39,110 nt of DNA, from positions 1-39,110 of the forward strand of contig NZ_MPNT01000045.1 of NCBI RefSeq assembly GCF_001907675.1, given 5' to 3'. The translations under genes were made by a program, and so were the position numbers. The notes beneath the pieces are model-generated. The model was not told the origin of the DNA, ran no database searches, and worked only from the letters and a program-made list of their open reading frames with translations. How positions within the stretch are numbered: the first letter of the stretch is position 1; each line of letters opens with the position of its first letter. Origin of the DNA: Mycobacterium paraffinicum. Its GTDB lineage: Bacteria > Actinomycetota > Actinomycetes > Mycobacteriales > Mycobacteriaceae. Shown here one piece after another: positions 1 to 7,470 of the stretch.

Positions 1-70
1 ATGGAATCGAGGTCCACCTGGTCGCGCAGCAGCACGTCGTCGGCGATGTCTTCGGGGTCGACTTCCGCTG
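1..70 (-). pseudogene. Acyl carrier protein-like fragment, runs off left edge
   Basis: Reading the minus strand from about position 62 towards 1 gives PEDIADDVLLRDQVDLDS, which resembles acyl carrier proteins up to the Asp-Ser pair where phosphopantetheine is attached. The rest of the gene lies beyond the window. Upstream of this stretch (positions 71-130) the frame stays open but runs into a low-complexity GC-rich repeat. I find no ATG there and no recognisable ACP first helix, so the N-terminus may have been lost or rearranged next to the repeat. This could be a broken gene or one with an unusual start. The family assignment rests on about 20 residues only. Confidence 0.35.
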
Positions 71-80
71 CCCGCCCGTC

Positions 81-125
81 GCGCCCCGGCCCGCGCGTCG
101 CGCCCCGGCCCGCGCGTCGCGCCCC
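81..125. repeat. 19-bp GC-rich tandem repeat, about 2.4 copies
   Basis: A 19-bp unit beginning GCGCCCCGGCCCGCGCG occurs at 81-99 and again at 100-118, followed by a partial third copy at 119-125. It sits between the ACP-like fragment and the left 63-bp repeat. It may be a replication-slippage product or a polymorphic minisatellite. No function is visible. Confidence 0.8.
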
Positions 126-133
126 CCGCTTTT

Positions 134-196
134 CCGCGAAACTTAAACTAGGGCGGCGCTTTCCGGCGTGTCGCGTGCGTCGTTTCAGTGTCGCGG
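134..196. repeat. 63-bp repeat with inverted ends, copy A
   Basis: This 63-bp unit starts CCGCGAAACTTAA and ends with CAGTGTCGCGG. It matches copy B at 1066-1128 over its whole length with 7 mismatches. The ends of copy B are a 13-bp inverted repeat with one mismatch; copy A is slightly more degenerate at its right end. The last codons and the stop (148-150) of the DUF559 gene lie inside this copy. It brackets the gene together with copy B. Confidence 0.85.
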
Positions 197-1032
197 AAGC
201 CGCGACGGTGGAGCGCGCCACGGACCCGGCGTATGACGCCTTCGGGTTTGTCCTCGGCGATCACCCGGATGACGACCCAGCCCAATTCTTCGAGCGTGCG
301 GATCCGTTGTTGGTCACGGGCGTACTGGCGGCGGTTGGAGCGATGATGGTCACCGTCGTACTCGACGGCCACCTGGTATGCCTCCCAGCCCAGGTCGAGA
401 ACGGCAATCAATCGCCAGTTCTGCTGCACCGGGATCTGTGTGGTGGGGGTCGGCAGACCGGCGTCGATCAGTAGCAAACGCAGCCAGGTCTCCTTGGGCG
501 ACGCGGCACCCGGGGCGACCAGGGGGAGCGCCGCCCGCAGGTTCCGCAGGCCGCGTACCCCCGCGTACCGCTTGGCGAGCATCATCACGTCCTCGCTCGA
601 GAACGGCGTCGCTCGCATGAGCGCGTCCAGTCGCGCTACCGCCTCGCCACCGGGCGGCCGCCTGGCCAAGTCGAACGCCGTCCTCGCGGGGGAGGTCACC
701 GGCAGGCCGTGGACACGGGTGGCCTCGTCGGGTCCGATTCGCTGATTGCAGGTGAGCACGCCGGCCGGGGGATGGGGATTGCGCCAGATCAGCTCGACCG
801 GCTCGTCGTCGTCGATCCATCGCGAGCCATGCAGCGCGGCGGCGGCAAGTCCGGCGAGCACGCCGCGCCGGCCCGACCACAACCACGCGCCAATCGAACG
901 CGTGCGCAGCGACGGCGTGGCGTAGGCCGGCAGATAGACGTCGGGATATATGGCGCGAAATTGCGCTCGCAGCTGGTGCCGGCTAAGGGCTCCCCGCCGC
1001 AATGCCTCGCTGCCGACAAACACGTCCTCCAC
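148..1032 (-). CDS. DUF559-family nuclease-like protein with AbiEi-like N-terminus
   Basis: A 294-aa protein starting at a GTG. The N-terminal part (about 1-140) looks like the winged-helix/AbiEi-antitoxin-like region common in actinobacterial DUF559 proteins. The C-terminal part (about 190-280) has the DUF559 pattern of a very-short-patch-repair/PD-(D/E)XK fold: AVLDLGW followed by VAVEYDGDHH and then a strand WVVIRV, which would supply the Asp/Glu/Asp metal ligands. A DNA-cleaving role is inferred from the fold; I know of no defined substrate. The gene lies alone between two 63-bp repeats, and its stop codon is within the downstream copy, so the C-terminal tail (about TETTHATRRKAPP) is encoded by the repeat. 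This arrangement suggests a cassette that moved as a unit. Confidence 0.75.
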   Translation of the reverse strand: MEDVFVGSEALRRGALSRHQLRAQFRAIYPDVYLPAYATPSLRTRSIGAWLWSGRRGVLAGLAAAALHGSRWIDDDEPVELIWRNPHPPAGVLTCNQRIGPDEATRVHGLPVTSPARTAFDLARRPPGGEAVARLDALMRATPFSSEDVMMLAKRYAGVRGLRNLRAALPLVAPGAASPKETWLRLLLIDAGLPTPTTQIPVQQNWRLIAVLDLGWEAYQVAVEYDGDHHRSNRRQYARDQQRIRTLEELGWVVIRVIAEDKPEGVIRRVRGALHRRGFRDTETTHATRRKAPP

Positions 1033-1065
1033 ACCAGCAAAGACGTCGTGCCGGTCCCGCCGGCT

Positions 1066-1128
1066 CCGCGAAACTTAAGCCATGGCGACGCTTTCCGGCG
1101 TGTCGTGTGCGTGGTTTAAGTGTCGCGG
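1066..1128. repeat. 63-bp repeat with inverted ends, copy B
   Basis: The second copy begins CCGCGAAACTTAA and ends TTAAGTGTCGCGG. Its two 13-bp ends are inverted complements with one mismatch. It is 56/63 identical to copy A at 134-196 and lies 33 bp upstream of the GTG start of the DUF559 gene. It may also contain that gene's promoter or operator. Confidence 0.85.
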
Positions 1129-1158
1129 CACCTGAGGCCCAAAGACCGAGAACAGGCG

Positions 1159-1569
1159 CTACGTCCCCGCCGGCACCAGGCGCAGGGAGATGGAGTTGAT
1201 GCAGTAGCGCTGGTCGGTCGGGGTCGGGTAGCCCTCGCCTGCGAAGACGTGGCCCAGGTGGCTGTGGCAGTTCGCGCACAGCACCTCGGTGCGCGTGGTC
1301 CCCATCGAGTGGTCGGGCCGCAGGATCACCGCGTCGGAGTTGGCCGGGTCAAAGAACGACGGCCAGCCGCAGTGCGACTCGAATTTCTCTGTGCTGCGGA
1401 ACAATTCGGCGCCGCACGCCCGGCACTGGTAGATGCCTTCGGTTTTGGTGTCGGTGTACTCACCGGTGAACGGCCGCTCGGTGCCGGCGCGGCGCAGCAC
1501 GTGAAACTCCTCGGGCGTGAGCTTCTGGCGCCACTCGTCGTCGGTCAGCTGCAGCTTCGGGCTAGTCAT
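1159..1569 (-). CDS. msrB: Peptide-methionine (R)-S-oxide reductase MsrB
   Basis: A 136-aa cytoplasmic repair enzyme that reduces the R epimer of methionine sulfoxide in proteins, using thioredoxin-type reductants. The structural zinc is bound by two CxxC pairs, C49/C52 (CRAC) and C98/C101 (CANC). The catalytic Cys is C123 in QRYCINS. The SHCGWPSFF motif with C67 is also present, and the full family length is covered. Its ATG overlaps the aftC stop in an ATGA, so it is probably translated by coupling from aftC. It corresponds to Rv2674 of M. tuberculosis. The identification is secure. Confidence 0.96.
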   Translation of the reverse strand: MTSPKLQLTDDEWRQKLTPEEFHVLRRAGTERPFTGEYTDTKTEGIYQCRACGAELFRSTEKFESHCGWPSFFDPANSDAVILRPDHSMGTTRTEVLCANCHSHLGHVFAGEGYPTPTDQRYCINSISLRLVPAGT

Positions 1570-2876
1570 GCCTCCACGCTAGCGCGCTCGCGGTCAACGG
1601 GCAGCCAGGCCGGATCGATGCCGTCGTCCAGCCGGTCCTCGGCCTTGGCATCCAGGTAGCGGAAGCACAGCACGGTGAAGACCACGATCAGCAGCAGCGA
1701 CCAGCCGTAGGTGATCTTGAGGTAGTGCAATGCGCGGCCATACCTCATGTAGCGGTAGATCAACCAGTCGTCGAGCGTGAGGAATCCATAGATCCCCAGC
1801 CACGCCGGCCAGTTGCGGATCAGCGAGTTCCGCAGCACCACCGTCATCAGGAACGGGAACAGCATCATCGAGTAGTAGCCCTGGGCCAGCGGCAGCACCA
1901 GCCACGACCACAGCAGCAGCACGCCCGACGAGTTGGTGATCCAGAACAGCGGGTCGCGGGTGCGGTAGTAGCGATAGAGCAGCCACAGCGCGCCGATCGC
2001 GATCACCGTGAACAGGAGTCGCAGGAAGACGATCAGCCACGTGGGCAGGCCGAAGTACACGCCGTTGCCCTCGATCGAGCTGTTGAAGTAGTCCCGGACG
2101 CCCCCGATGTAGGGCAGCGTGCGGGTGACGAAATCGGTCGGGTCGCTGACCAGCGGCCAGGCGGCCGCGTTGACGGCGATCGGGACGAGGAACGCGGGCA
2201 CCAGCGTCCGCCACTGCCGGTTCAGCAGCGGCAGCAGCAGCAGCGGACCCAGCACGGGTTTGAGCGTGAGCGTCAACCCGATGACGAGCCCGGCCCACCA
2301 CTGGTGCCGCACCTTCCCGTCCAGCAGCCACCGCAGGAACAGCACCTCCGCCAGCAGCACGCAGCCGTTGATGTTGGTGAACACCAGCGTGCTGGTCACG
2401 CTTTCCGTGCAGAACATGGCCAGCAGCAGGGCCGGCGCGGCCACCGAGGACAGCGTGAACTTGAACAGCCGCAGCAGCAGATACCAGGCGATCAGGATGG
2501 CTACGGTGTTGATCAGGATGAACAGGTACCGCGACGGCGTGAAGGACAGGTATCCGAACGGCGCCATCAGCAGCGTGCCGCCGGGCGGGTACAGGTAGTG
2601 CGGGTCGACGTAGTCGAAGTGCTCGTTGTAGATGTCCCAGCCGCGCCGGAAGTTGAGGACCGCGCGGTACACCGGCTTGAAGTCGTCGGTGATGTTGCCG
2701 TTGAGCGTCAGGATGATGCTGCGGTGTAGCACCGAGAGGATGGCCACCGGCCACAGCGCGGACCGCAATATCGTCGCGGTGCTCGGCGGCCCGCCACGGG
2801 GACGAAAGGCGGCGAGCGTCCAATCACGCAAGCCGGTTCGGGTCGATTCAGCTGCCGTCACCAGCGCACCGTACAC
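1566..2876 (-). CDS. aftC: Arabinofuranosyltransferase AftC (GT-C/GT87 family)
   Basis: A 436-aa polytopic membrane protein with about ten hydrophobic segments. It matches the mycobacterial GT-C enzyme (Rv2673) that adds alpha-1,3-linked arabinofuranose branches to arabinogalactan and lipoarabinomannan from decaprenyl-phosphoryl-arabinose. The acidic pair in the first extracytoplasmic loop (GNITDDFKPVY) is the expected GT-C catalytic motif, and YPPGG follows in the same loop. The length agrees with the family. It is the upstream partner of msrB (4-bp ATGA overlap) and lies 18 bp from the 3' end of the next gene upstream, all on one strand, so an operon is likely. Confidence 0.9.
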   Translation of the reverse strand: MYGALVTAAESTRTGLRDWTLAAFRPRGGPPSTATILRSALWPVAILSVLHRSIILTLNGNITDDFKPVYRAVLNFRRGWDIYNEHFDYVDPHYLYPPGGTLLMAPFGYLSFTPSRYLFILINTVAILIAWYLLLRLFKFTLSSVAAPALLLAMFCTESVTSTLVFTNINGCVLLAEVLFLRWLLDGKVRHQWWAGLVIGLTLTLKPVLGPLLLLPLLNRQWRTLVPAFLVPIAVNAAAWPLVSDPTDFVTRTLPYIGGVRDYFNSSIEGNGVYFGLPTWLIVFLRLLFTVIAIGALWLLYRYYRTRDPLFWITNSSGVLLLWSWLVLPLAQGYYSMMLFPFLMTVVLRNSLIRNWPAWLGIYGFLTLDDWLIYRYMRYGRALHYLKITYGWSLLLIVVFTVLCFRYLDAKAEDRLDDGIDPAWLPVDRERASVEA

Positions 2877-2894
2877 CGGCGCGCGGCCGGAAAA

Positions 2895-4454
2895 TCAGGC
2901 GGGACAGTACGTGTCGGTCCCGGGCAGTTTGCCGCTGTTGACGTAGCCGATCAGCGGGGAAACCGCGCACGGCGAGTAGATGCTGGCGCCGTGGCCGATG
3001 CCCTGCCACATCACCCGCTTGCTGGCCGCGTTGGCGTTGATGACCGTCGCGGCGGTCGCCGCGACCCCTTCGGTCCCGACGATCGGATCGTTCTGCACGC
3101 CGAGCAACAGCACGTCGACCTTCAACGATTTCGGCGGCGCCGGTGGCGAGCCGGTGGGCCAGTGCACGCATTTGACCAAGTTGAGCGCCGCGACGGTGCC
3201 GAACTGCGGGTACAGCTTGGCCCACGCCACCACCAGTTCGCGCACCCGGTCCGGGGTGGGGCGGTTGACGGCGTCGCTGCACGTGTTGACGAACTGGCCG
3301 TCGGAGTCCTCGGTCGCGTTGGCGTGGCTGATCAGACTGGTCAGCTGATTGGTGTCGCCGGAGCGGGCGGCCGCTAGGGCGTTGGCGAGGGTGGTGGTGG
3401 CGTTGACGCGGCCGCCGGAGGGAAAGCCCAGGGCGACGGTGATCGCGTTCGCCACCTCGGCCACGGACGCGCCGGCGGGCCCCTTGCCGGCGCGGGCGTC
3501 GGCCAGCAACGCGCCGACGGCGCCCTTGGGGTCGGGCCCCAGCGCACAGTTCACCGCGACGCACTGGGCGGCGAAGGCGTCGAGCGCGGCCTGCTGGCCC
3601 TTGACCTGCTGCTCGGCGGCGGCTTCGGCGTTGACGCCCAAGGCAACTGGCGAGTCGAGGATCAACCGGGCGACCTTGTCGGGGCGCGCCGCGGCGTAGG
3701 CCAGCGCCACTTGGGCGCCGTTGCCGATCCCGACCAGCGCAACGGCGGGAACGTCCCACAGCGAGCGCAGCCGCTCGATGTCCGAGGCGGCGTGGGCGTT
3801 GTCGTAGGCGCCGGCGCCCGGGGCGATGGCGTCGGTGCAGTTGGTGGTGGCGGTGTTCGCGACGTCCGAGAGGTTAGCGACGGGGTCGTCGCCGGTTTGG
3901 AACTGCGCCTGGTCGCGCATGATCTGGCGGTCGGAGGTGTCCCGGCAGTCGATCGGGTTCGACATGCCCATGCCGCGGCGGTCGACGGCCACGATCGGGT
4001 GGGTCTGCAGCACGTCGGCGCCGCCCCGCGACAGCCAGACCGGTAGCTGCGCCGAGGATGGCAGGTCCGAGCCGGTGGTGAAGACCAGCGGGCCGGCGTC
4101 GCGGGGGGTCTGGCCGGAGCGGGCGCGGACCACGCCGACGCTCACGGTGCCGGTCCCGCCACCATTCGGGTCCAGGTCCGCGTCGTAGTTCGCGCAATCC
4201 AGCTGAACCCCGGCGGCGGGCGGAACCGCGGCGTCGCCGAACACCTTCGACGTGCAGTCGTGCCACGGCAGGTCGTTCTTGGGTGCGGCGATCGGCGGCG
4301 GGCCGCTGGGCGGGGGCTTGGCGGTGGTCGCGCCTTGGGGCCGGGCGCCGGAATTGGTGGCGAAGCGCGGGTCGGCGGCCAGTCCCGGCACGCAGCCGGC
4401 GACCACGGTGGTCGCCGCAATCAAGACCGTGGCGAGCGTGATCTGCCGACTCAT
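2895..4454 (-). CDS. Exported alpha/beta-hydrolase-like lipoprotein, Rv2672 type
   Basis: A 519-aa protein when started at the ATG at 4454. That start gives a clean lipoprotein signal, MSRQITLATVLIAATTVVAGC, with lipobox VAGC; an in-frame ATG 30 bp upstream would add ten residues before it. A Pro-rich linker precedes an alpha/beta-hydrolase fold of the tripeptidyl-aminopeptidase/S33 type. The expected acid and base are visible in QNDPIVG and GIGHGAS near the C-terminus. The nucleophile elbow, normally GxSxG, reads GIGNG (nucleotides near 3720), so the catalytic Ser is replaced by Asn. The M. tuberculosis counterpart is annotated as a possible secreted protease; from this sequence classical serine peptidase activity is doubtful. 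Confidence 0.85.
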   Translation of the reverse strand: MSRQITLATVLIAATTVVAGCVPGLAADPRFATNSGARPQGATTAKPPPSGPPPIAAPKNDLPWHDCTSKVFGDAAVPPAAGVQLDCANYDADLDPNGGGTGTVSVGVVRARSGQTPRDAGPLVFTTGSDLPSSAQLPVWLSRGGADVLQTHPIVAVDRRGMGMSNPIDCRDTSDRQIMRDQAQFQTGDDPVANLSDVANTATTNCTDAIAPGAGAYDNAHAASDIERLRSLWDVPAVALVGIGNGAQVALAYAAARPDKVARLILDSPVALGVNAEAAAEQQVKGQQAALDAFAAQCVAVNCALGPDPKGAVGALLADARAGKGPAGASVAEVANAITVALGFPSGGRVNATTTLANALAAARSGDTNQLTSLISHANATEDSDGQFVNTCSDAVNRPTPDRVRELVVAWAKLYPQFGTVAALNLVKCVHWPTGSPPAPPKSLKVDVLLLGVQNDPIVGTEGVAATAATVINANAASKRVMWQGIGHGASIYSPCAVSPLIGYVNSGKLPGTDTYCPA

Positions 4455-4523
4455 GTCGACCACAGTAGCTAGCGACGATCGCAAGCGCGGCGACGCCGGG
4501 CGCAGGCGGGTCGACCACGGTAG

Positions 4524-5285
4524 CTACGCCTTGACGTAGCGGGTGTACAGGTAACCGGCGTCGTCGGTCAAGACGTGGGCGCAGCGCATCTGTCTCAACA
4601 GTTGGCTGGGCCCCGTCGCGATGCGGCGGGCCAGGCCGCCGACGATGTAGGGCGCGATGGTCAGGCAGAGCTCGTCGAGCATGTCGCGCTGGATCAACGA
4701 ATCGAGCAGCATCGGCCCGCCCTCGGTCAGGATGCGGCGCATCCCGCGAGCGCCGAGGACCGCCAGCATGACGGCCTCGTCGACCTCGCCGGGGTCGTCG
4801 CCGGAGCAGTCGATCACCTCGCACAGGTCGGTGAGCAGCCGGCGGGCGGGGGCCGTCGCAGCCGCGCAGGTGAGGATCAGCGGCGGCACCTCGGTCCGGG
4901 TGAACACCCCCATGTCGCGGTCCAGCCGGCCCGATTTGGTGACGACCGCCAGTTGCGGGATCTCGCTTTGCCCGCGGGCCTGCCGCCGCTGGCGCTGGGC
5001 GACGCTCAGCTGCGCCCCCGAATAGCCCTCGACCCGCACGGTGCCCGCGCCGACCACGATGACGTCGGCGAGCTCGCGCAGCAGGTTGAACACGAACCGG
5101 TCGCCGGGGCCCCCCATCGTTCCGCTGCTGCCGCCGGAGGTGGCGCCGCCGTCCACGCTGGCGATGAAGTTGGCCCGCACCCACGTCCCGTCGCGTTCGG
5201 GGTAGTCGTAGAGGCGGGGGAGTTCGGCGTCGGCGAGTTCGCGCACCGATCCGAGCAGCGACAGCGGCGTCTCGGGAAGGGCCAT
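4524..5285 (-). CDS. ribD: RibD C-terminal-domain reductase, Rv2671 type
   Basis: A 253-aa NADPH-dependent reductase of the RibD-C/DHFR-like fold. Visible family features are NFIASVDGGAT near the N-terminus, the VIVVGAGTVRVEGY segment, and RRILTEGGPMLLD near the C-terminus, where the glycine-rich stretch contacts the dinucleotide. There is no deaminase domain, so it is a stand-alone reductase. Its M. tuberculosis counterpart is annotated RibD and has been reported to act as an alternative dihydrofolate reductase linked to p-aminosalicylate tolerance. I chose the ATG at 5285 because homologues start just before the LLGSV segment. Only 35 bp separate it from the divergent zapE-like gene, so both promoters must lie in or overlap that gap. 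Confidence 0.85.
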   Translation of the reverse strand: MALPETPLSLLGSVRELADAELPRLYDYPERDGTWVRANFIASVDGGATSGGSSGTMGGPGDRFVFNLLRELADVIVVGAGTVRVEGYSGAQLSVAQRQRRQARGQSEIPQLAVVTKSGRLDRDMGVFTRTEVPPLILTCAAATAPARRLLTDLCEVIDCSGDDPGEVDEAVMLAVLGARGMRRILTEGGPMLLDSLIQRDMLDELCLTIAPYIVGGLARRIATGPSQLLRQMRCAHVLTDDAGYLYTRYVKA

Positions 5286-5320
5286 GCGGTTGATTGCAGC
5301 ACGCCGGTAGGGTTCTCCTG

Positions 5321-6376
5321 ATGCACGGGTCCACTTCCGGGGAAGTGGCGCACCTGGTGGATCGGCATCCGAGTGTGTCGCCGGAGCGGCTGATCGCTCA
5401 ATTGCGGCCGCCCCCAACGTTCGCCGACGTGAGCTTCGCGACGTATGAGCCCGACCCGGCCGAGCCGACGCAGGCGGCCGCCGTCGCGGCGTGCCAACAG
5501 TTCTGCCGGCAAGCGGTGGAGCGGCGCGCGGGCCGGCGAAAGTTGTTGGGTCGCCGGGCGGTGCTGCCCGGTGTCGGGCTGTATCTGGACGGCGGATTCG
5601 GCGTGGGTAAGACCCACCTGCTGGCGTCGGCCTACTACGCGTTGCCGGGCCACGGTCCGGAGTCGTCAACTCCCAAGGCGTTCGCGACGTTCGGGGAGCT
5701 GACCCAGTTGGCCGGGGTGTTCGGCTTCGCCGAATGCATCGACCTGCTGGCCGGCTACACGGCGGTGTGCATCGACGAGTTCGAGCTGGATGACCCGGGC
5801 AACACCACGCTGATATCACGGCTGCTTTCCGCGCTGGTGGAGCGGGGAGTGTCGGTGGCAGCCACCTCCAACACGCTGCCCGAGCAGTTGGGCGAGGGCC
5901 GGTTCGCCGCCCAGGACTTTCTGCGCGAGATCAACACGCTGGCAAGCATTTTCACCACCGTGCGGATCGATGGTCCCGACTATCGGCACCGCGGCCTGCC
6001 GCCGGCCCCGCAGCCGCCGTCGGACGCCGAGGTGGTCGCGCGGGCCGCGCGGGTCGACGGGGCGACGCTCGACGATTTCGACGCGCTGTGCGCGCACCTG
6101 GCCACCATGCACCCGTCGCGGTATCTGACCCTGATCGAGGGGGTGACCGCCGTGTTCCTGACCGGGGTGCACCGCATCGACGACCAGAACGTCGCGCTGC
6201 GACTGGTGGCGCTGACCGACCGGTTGTATGACGCCGGCATTCCGGTGGTCGCCTCGGGCGGCAAGTTGGACACCATCTTCAGCGACGAGATGCTGGCGGG
6301 CGGCTACCGAAAGAAGTACCTGCGGGCCATGTCTCGGCTTCTGGCGCTGACGGTCAAGGAAGCGGGCGGGTCATGA
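5321..6376 (+). CDS. zapE: ZapE/AFG1-like P-loop ATPase
   Basis: A 351-aa ATPase. The Walker A is GGFGVGKTH near residue 90 and the Walker B is VCIDEFELDD near residue 148; the sensor-like ATSNTLPE follows. This is the AFG1/ZapE family, which in E. coli associates with the division ring and in mitochondria with protein quality control. The role in mycobacteria (Rv2670c counterpart) is not established. I prefer the ATG at 5321 over one nine codons upstream because it leaves room for the divergent promoter. Its 3' end overlaps the convergent GNAT gene by 23 bp. Confidence 0.88.
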   Translation: MHGSTSGEVAHLVDRHPSVSPERLIAQLRPPPTFADVSFATYEPDPAEPTQAAAVAACQQFCRQAVERRAGRRKLLGRRAVLPGVGLYLDGGFGVGKTHLLASAYYALPGHGPESSTPKAFATFGELTQLAGVFGFAECIDLLAGYTAVCIDEFELDDPGNTTLISRLLSALVERGVSVAATSNTLPEQLGEGRFAAQDFLREINTLASIFTTVRIDGPDYRHRGLPPAPQPPSDAEVVARAARVDGATLDDFDALCAHLATMHPSRYLTLIEGVTAVFLTGVHRIDDQNVALRLVALTDRLYDAGIPVVASGGKLDTIFSDEMLAGGYRKKYLRAMSRLLALTVKEAGGS

Positions 6377-6863
6377 CGAAGTCGTTCTCGCGTCCGGCGC
6401 CGACCTGGAAGGTCCGGGTGCCGCTGACCTGAAAGCCGCTCTTGGCGTAGAAGCGTTGCGCGCGTTGGTTCGCCTGGTTGACGCCGAGCCACACGCGGCT
6501 CACTTTCCATTCGCCGGCCGTGGTCAGCGCGAGGTCCATCAGTGCGGTCGCGACCCCGGTGCCGTGGTGTTCCGGCGCGACGTAGATCTTGGACAGCTCG
6601 GCGGCCTCGCCGTCGCGGATCAGCATGGCGTAACCGATGATTCGCTCGCCCGACTCGGCGGTCATGACCGCGCGCCGCGGATCGGCCAGGTACTCGGCGA
6701 AGCGGGCGGGCGTCAGGTTGGCCTTGACGAACGCGGCGATGTTCTCGGGTGCCATCGACGCCGGACATGCGAGCGGAAAGGTGCGCCCGGCGACGTCGGC
6801 AAGCTGTTGAACGTCAACGGAATTCGTCGTGACGACGCGTGCGGTGCGGGTCAGAGGTTCCAC
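6354..6863 (-). CDS. GNAT-family N-acetyltransferase, Rv2669 type
   Basis: A 169-aa acetyl-CoA-dependent acyltransferase with the usual GNAT order: an N-terminal helix pair, the strand IGYAMLI, then motif A as AELSKIYVAPEHHGTGVATALM, where the HHGTGVA loop binds the pyrophosphate of acetyl-CoA, and motif B as NQRAQRFYAKSGF. The substrate is unknown. The start is a GTG at 6863, 13 bp inside the 3' end of the upstream exported-protein gene, which suggests translational coupling. It converges on the zapE-like gene with a 23-bp overlap. Confidence 0.88.
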   Translation of the reverse strand: MEPLTRTARVVTTNSVDVQQLADVAGRTFPLACPASMAPENIAAFVKANLTPARFAEYLADPRRAVMTAESGERIIGYAMLIRDGEAAELSKIYVAPEHHGTGVATALMDLALTTAGEWKVSRVWLGVNQANQRAQRFYAKSGFQVSGTRTFQVGAGRENDFVMTRPLP

Positions 6864-7384
6864 TGTGCGAGGTGGTAGCCCGTCTTCCTGTCCAGCAGGA
6901 CCACGGTGGAGACGGGATCACGGTAGGCGTCCCAATACACCTCGCCGCGCACGATCGCCCCGTTCGGCGCGTTGGTGAGCACGTTGTCCAGCGCGTCGGG
7001 GGCGTCGGAGGCGCGCGGCTTGTAGGCGTCGGCGAACTGGGTCACGCCGTCGAAGCTGAAGGTGGTCGCCATGACGAACGGGTTAGGCACGCGAACCGCG
7101 CGAACGACGACGTCGGCCCGCTCGACCGAGCTGCCCGGGAAGCCCCGGAAGGTGCCCTCGCGCGTGTAGCCGAAGCCCGGAGGCGGGTCGCAGGGCGCCA
7201 CGCCGGTGACGGTCACGTCCGCGACAAAGGTGCCGGTGTCCACTCGCAGCGTGTCGCCGATGTGACCGATCGGGGCGTCACCGGCCCAGGCGCGGGGGGC
7301 GGGAAGCGGGGCGACCGCGGTGACGCTCGCCGCGGCGACGACGAACGCGGACAGGACGACCAGCCAGCGGGGCCTCTTCGCCAT
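6851..7384 (-). CDS. Exported protein, Rv2668 type
   Basis: A 177-aa protein with a Sec signal peptide (MAKRPRWLVVLSAFVVAAAS, cleavage probably after PRAWA). The mature part looks like an extracellular beta-rich domain (IGDTLRVDTGTFVADVTVTGV) similar to the DUF4352/MPT63-like sandwich proteins of mycobacteria. The start at 7384 is supported by an AGGAGG ribosome-binding site 8 bp upstream. It is the first gene of a two-gene unit with the GNAT gene. The function is unknown. Confidence 0.8.
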   Translation of the reverse strand: MAKRPRWLVVLSAFVVAAASVTAVAPLPAPRAWAGDAPIGHIGDTLRVDTGTFVADVTVTGVAPCDPPPGFGYTREGTFRGFPGSSVERADVVVRAVRVPNPFVMATTFSFDGVTQFADAYKPRASDAPDALDNVLTNAPNGAIVRGEVYWDAYRDPVSTVVLLDRKTGYHLAQWNL

Positions 7385-7470
7385 GTCTTCGCCTCCTAGG
7401 CAACCCGGCAAGGGAACCTTCGAATGATCGCACACGCGGTGATGCGTCGGGCAGGGGTCGACCACCCCGA

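Noticed and set aside
3874..5334. 486-codon minus-strand frame crossing the hydrolase and reductase genes
   Set aside because: It runs through two well-supported genes in another frame and its product is low-complexity Arg/Pro/Gly.
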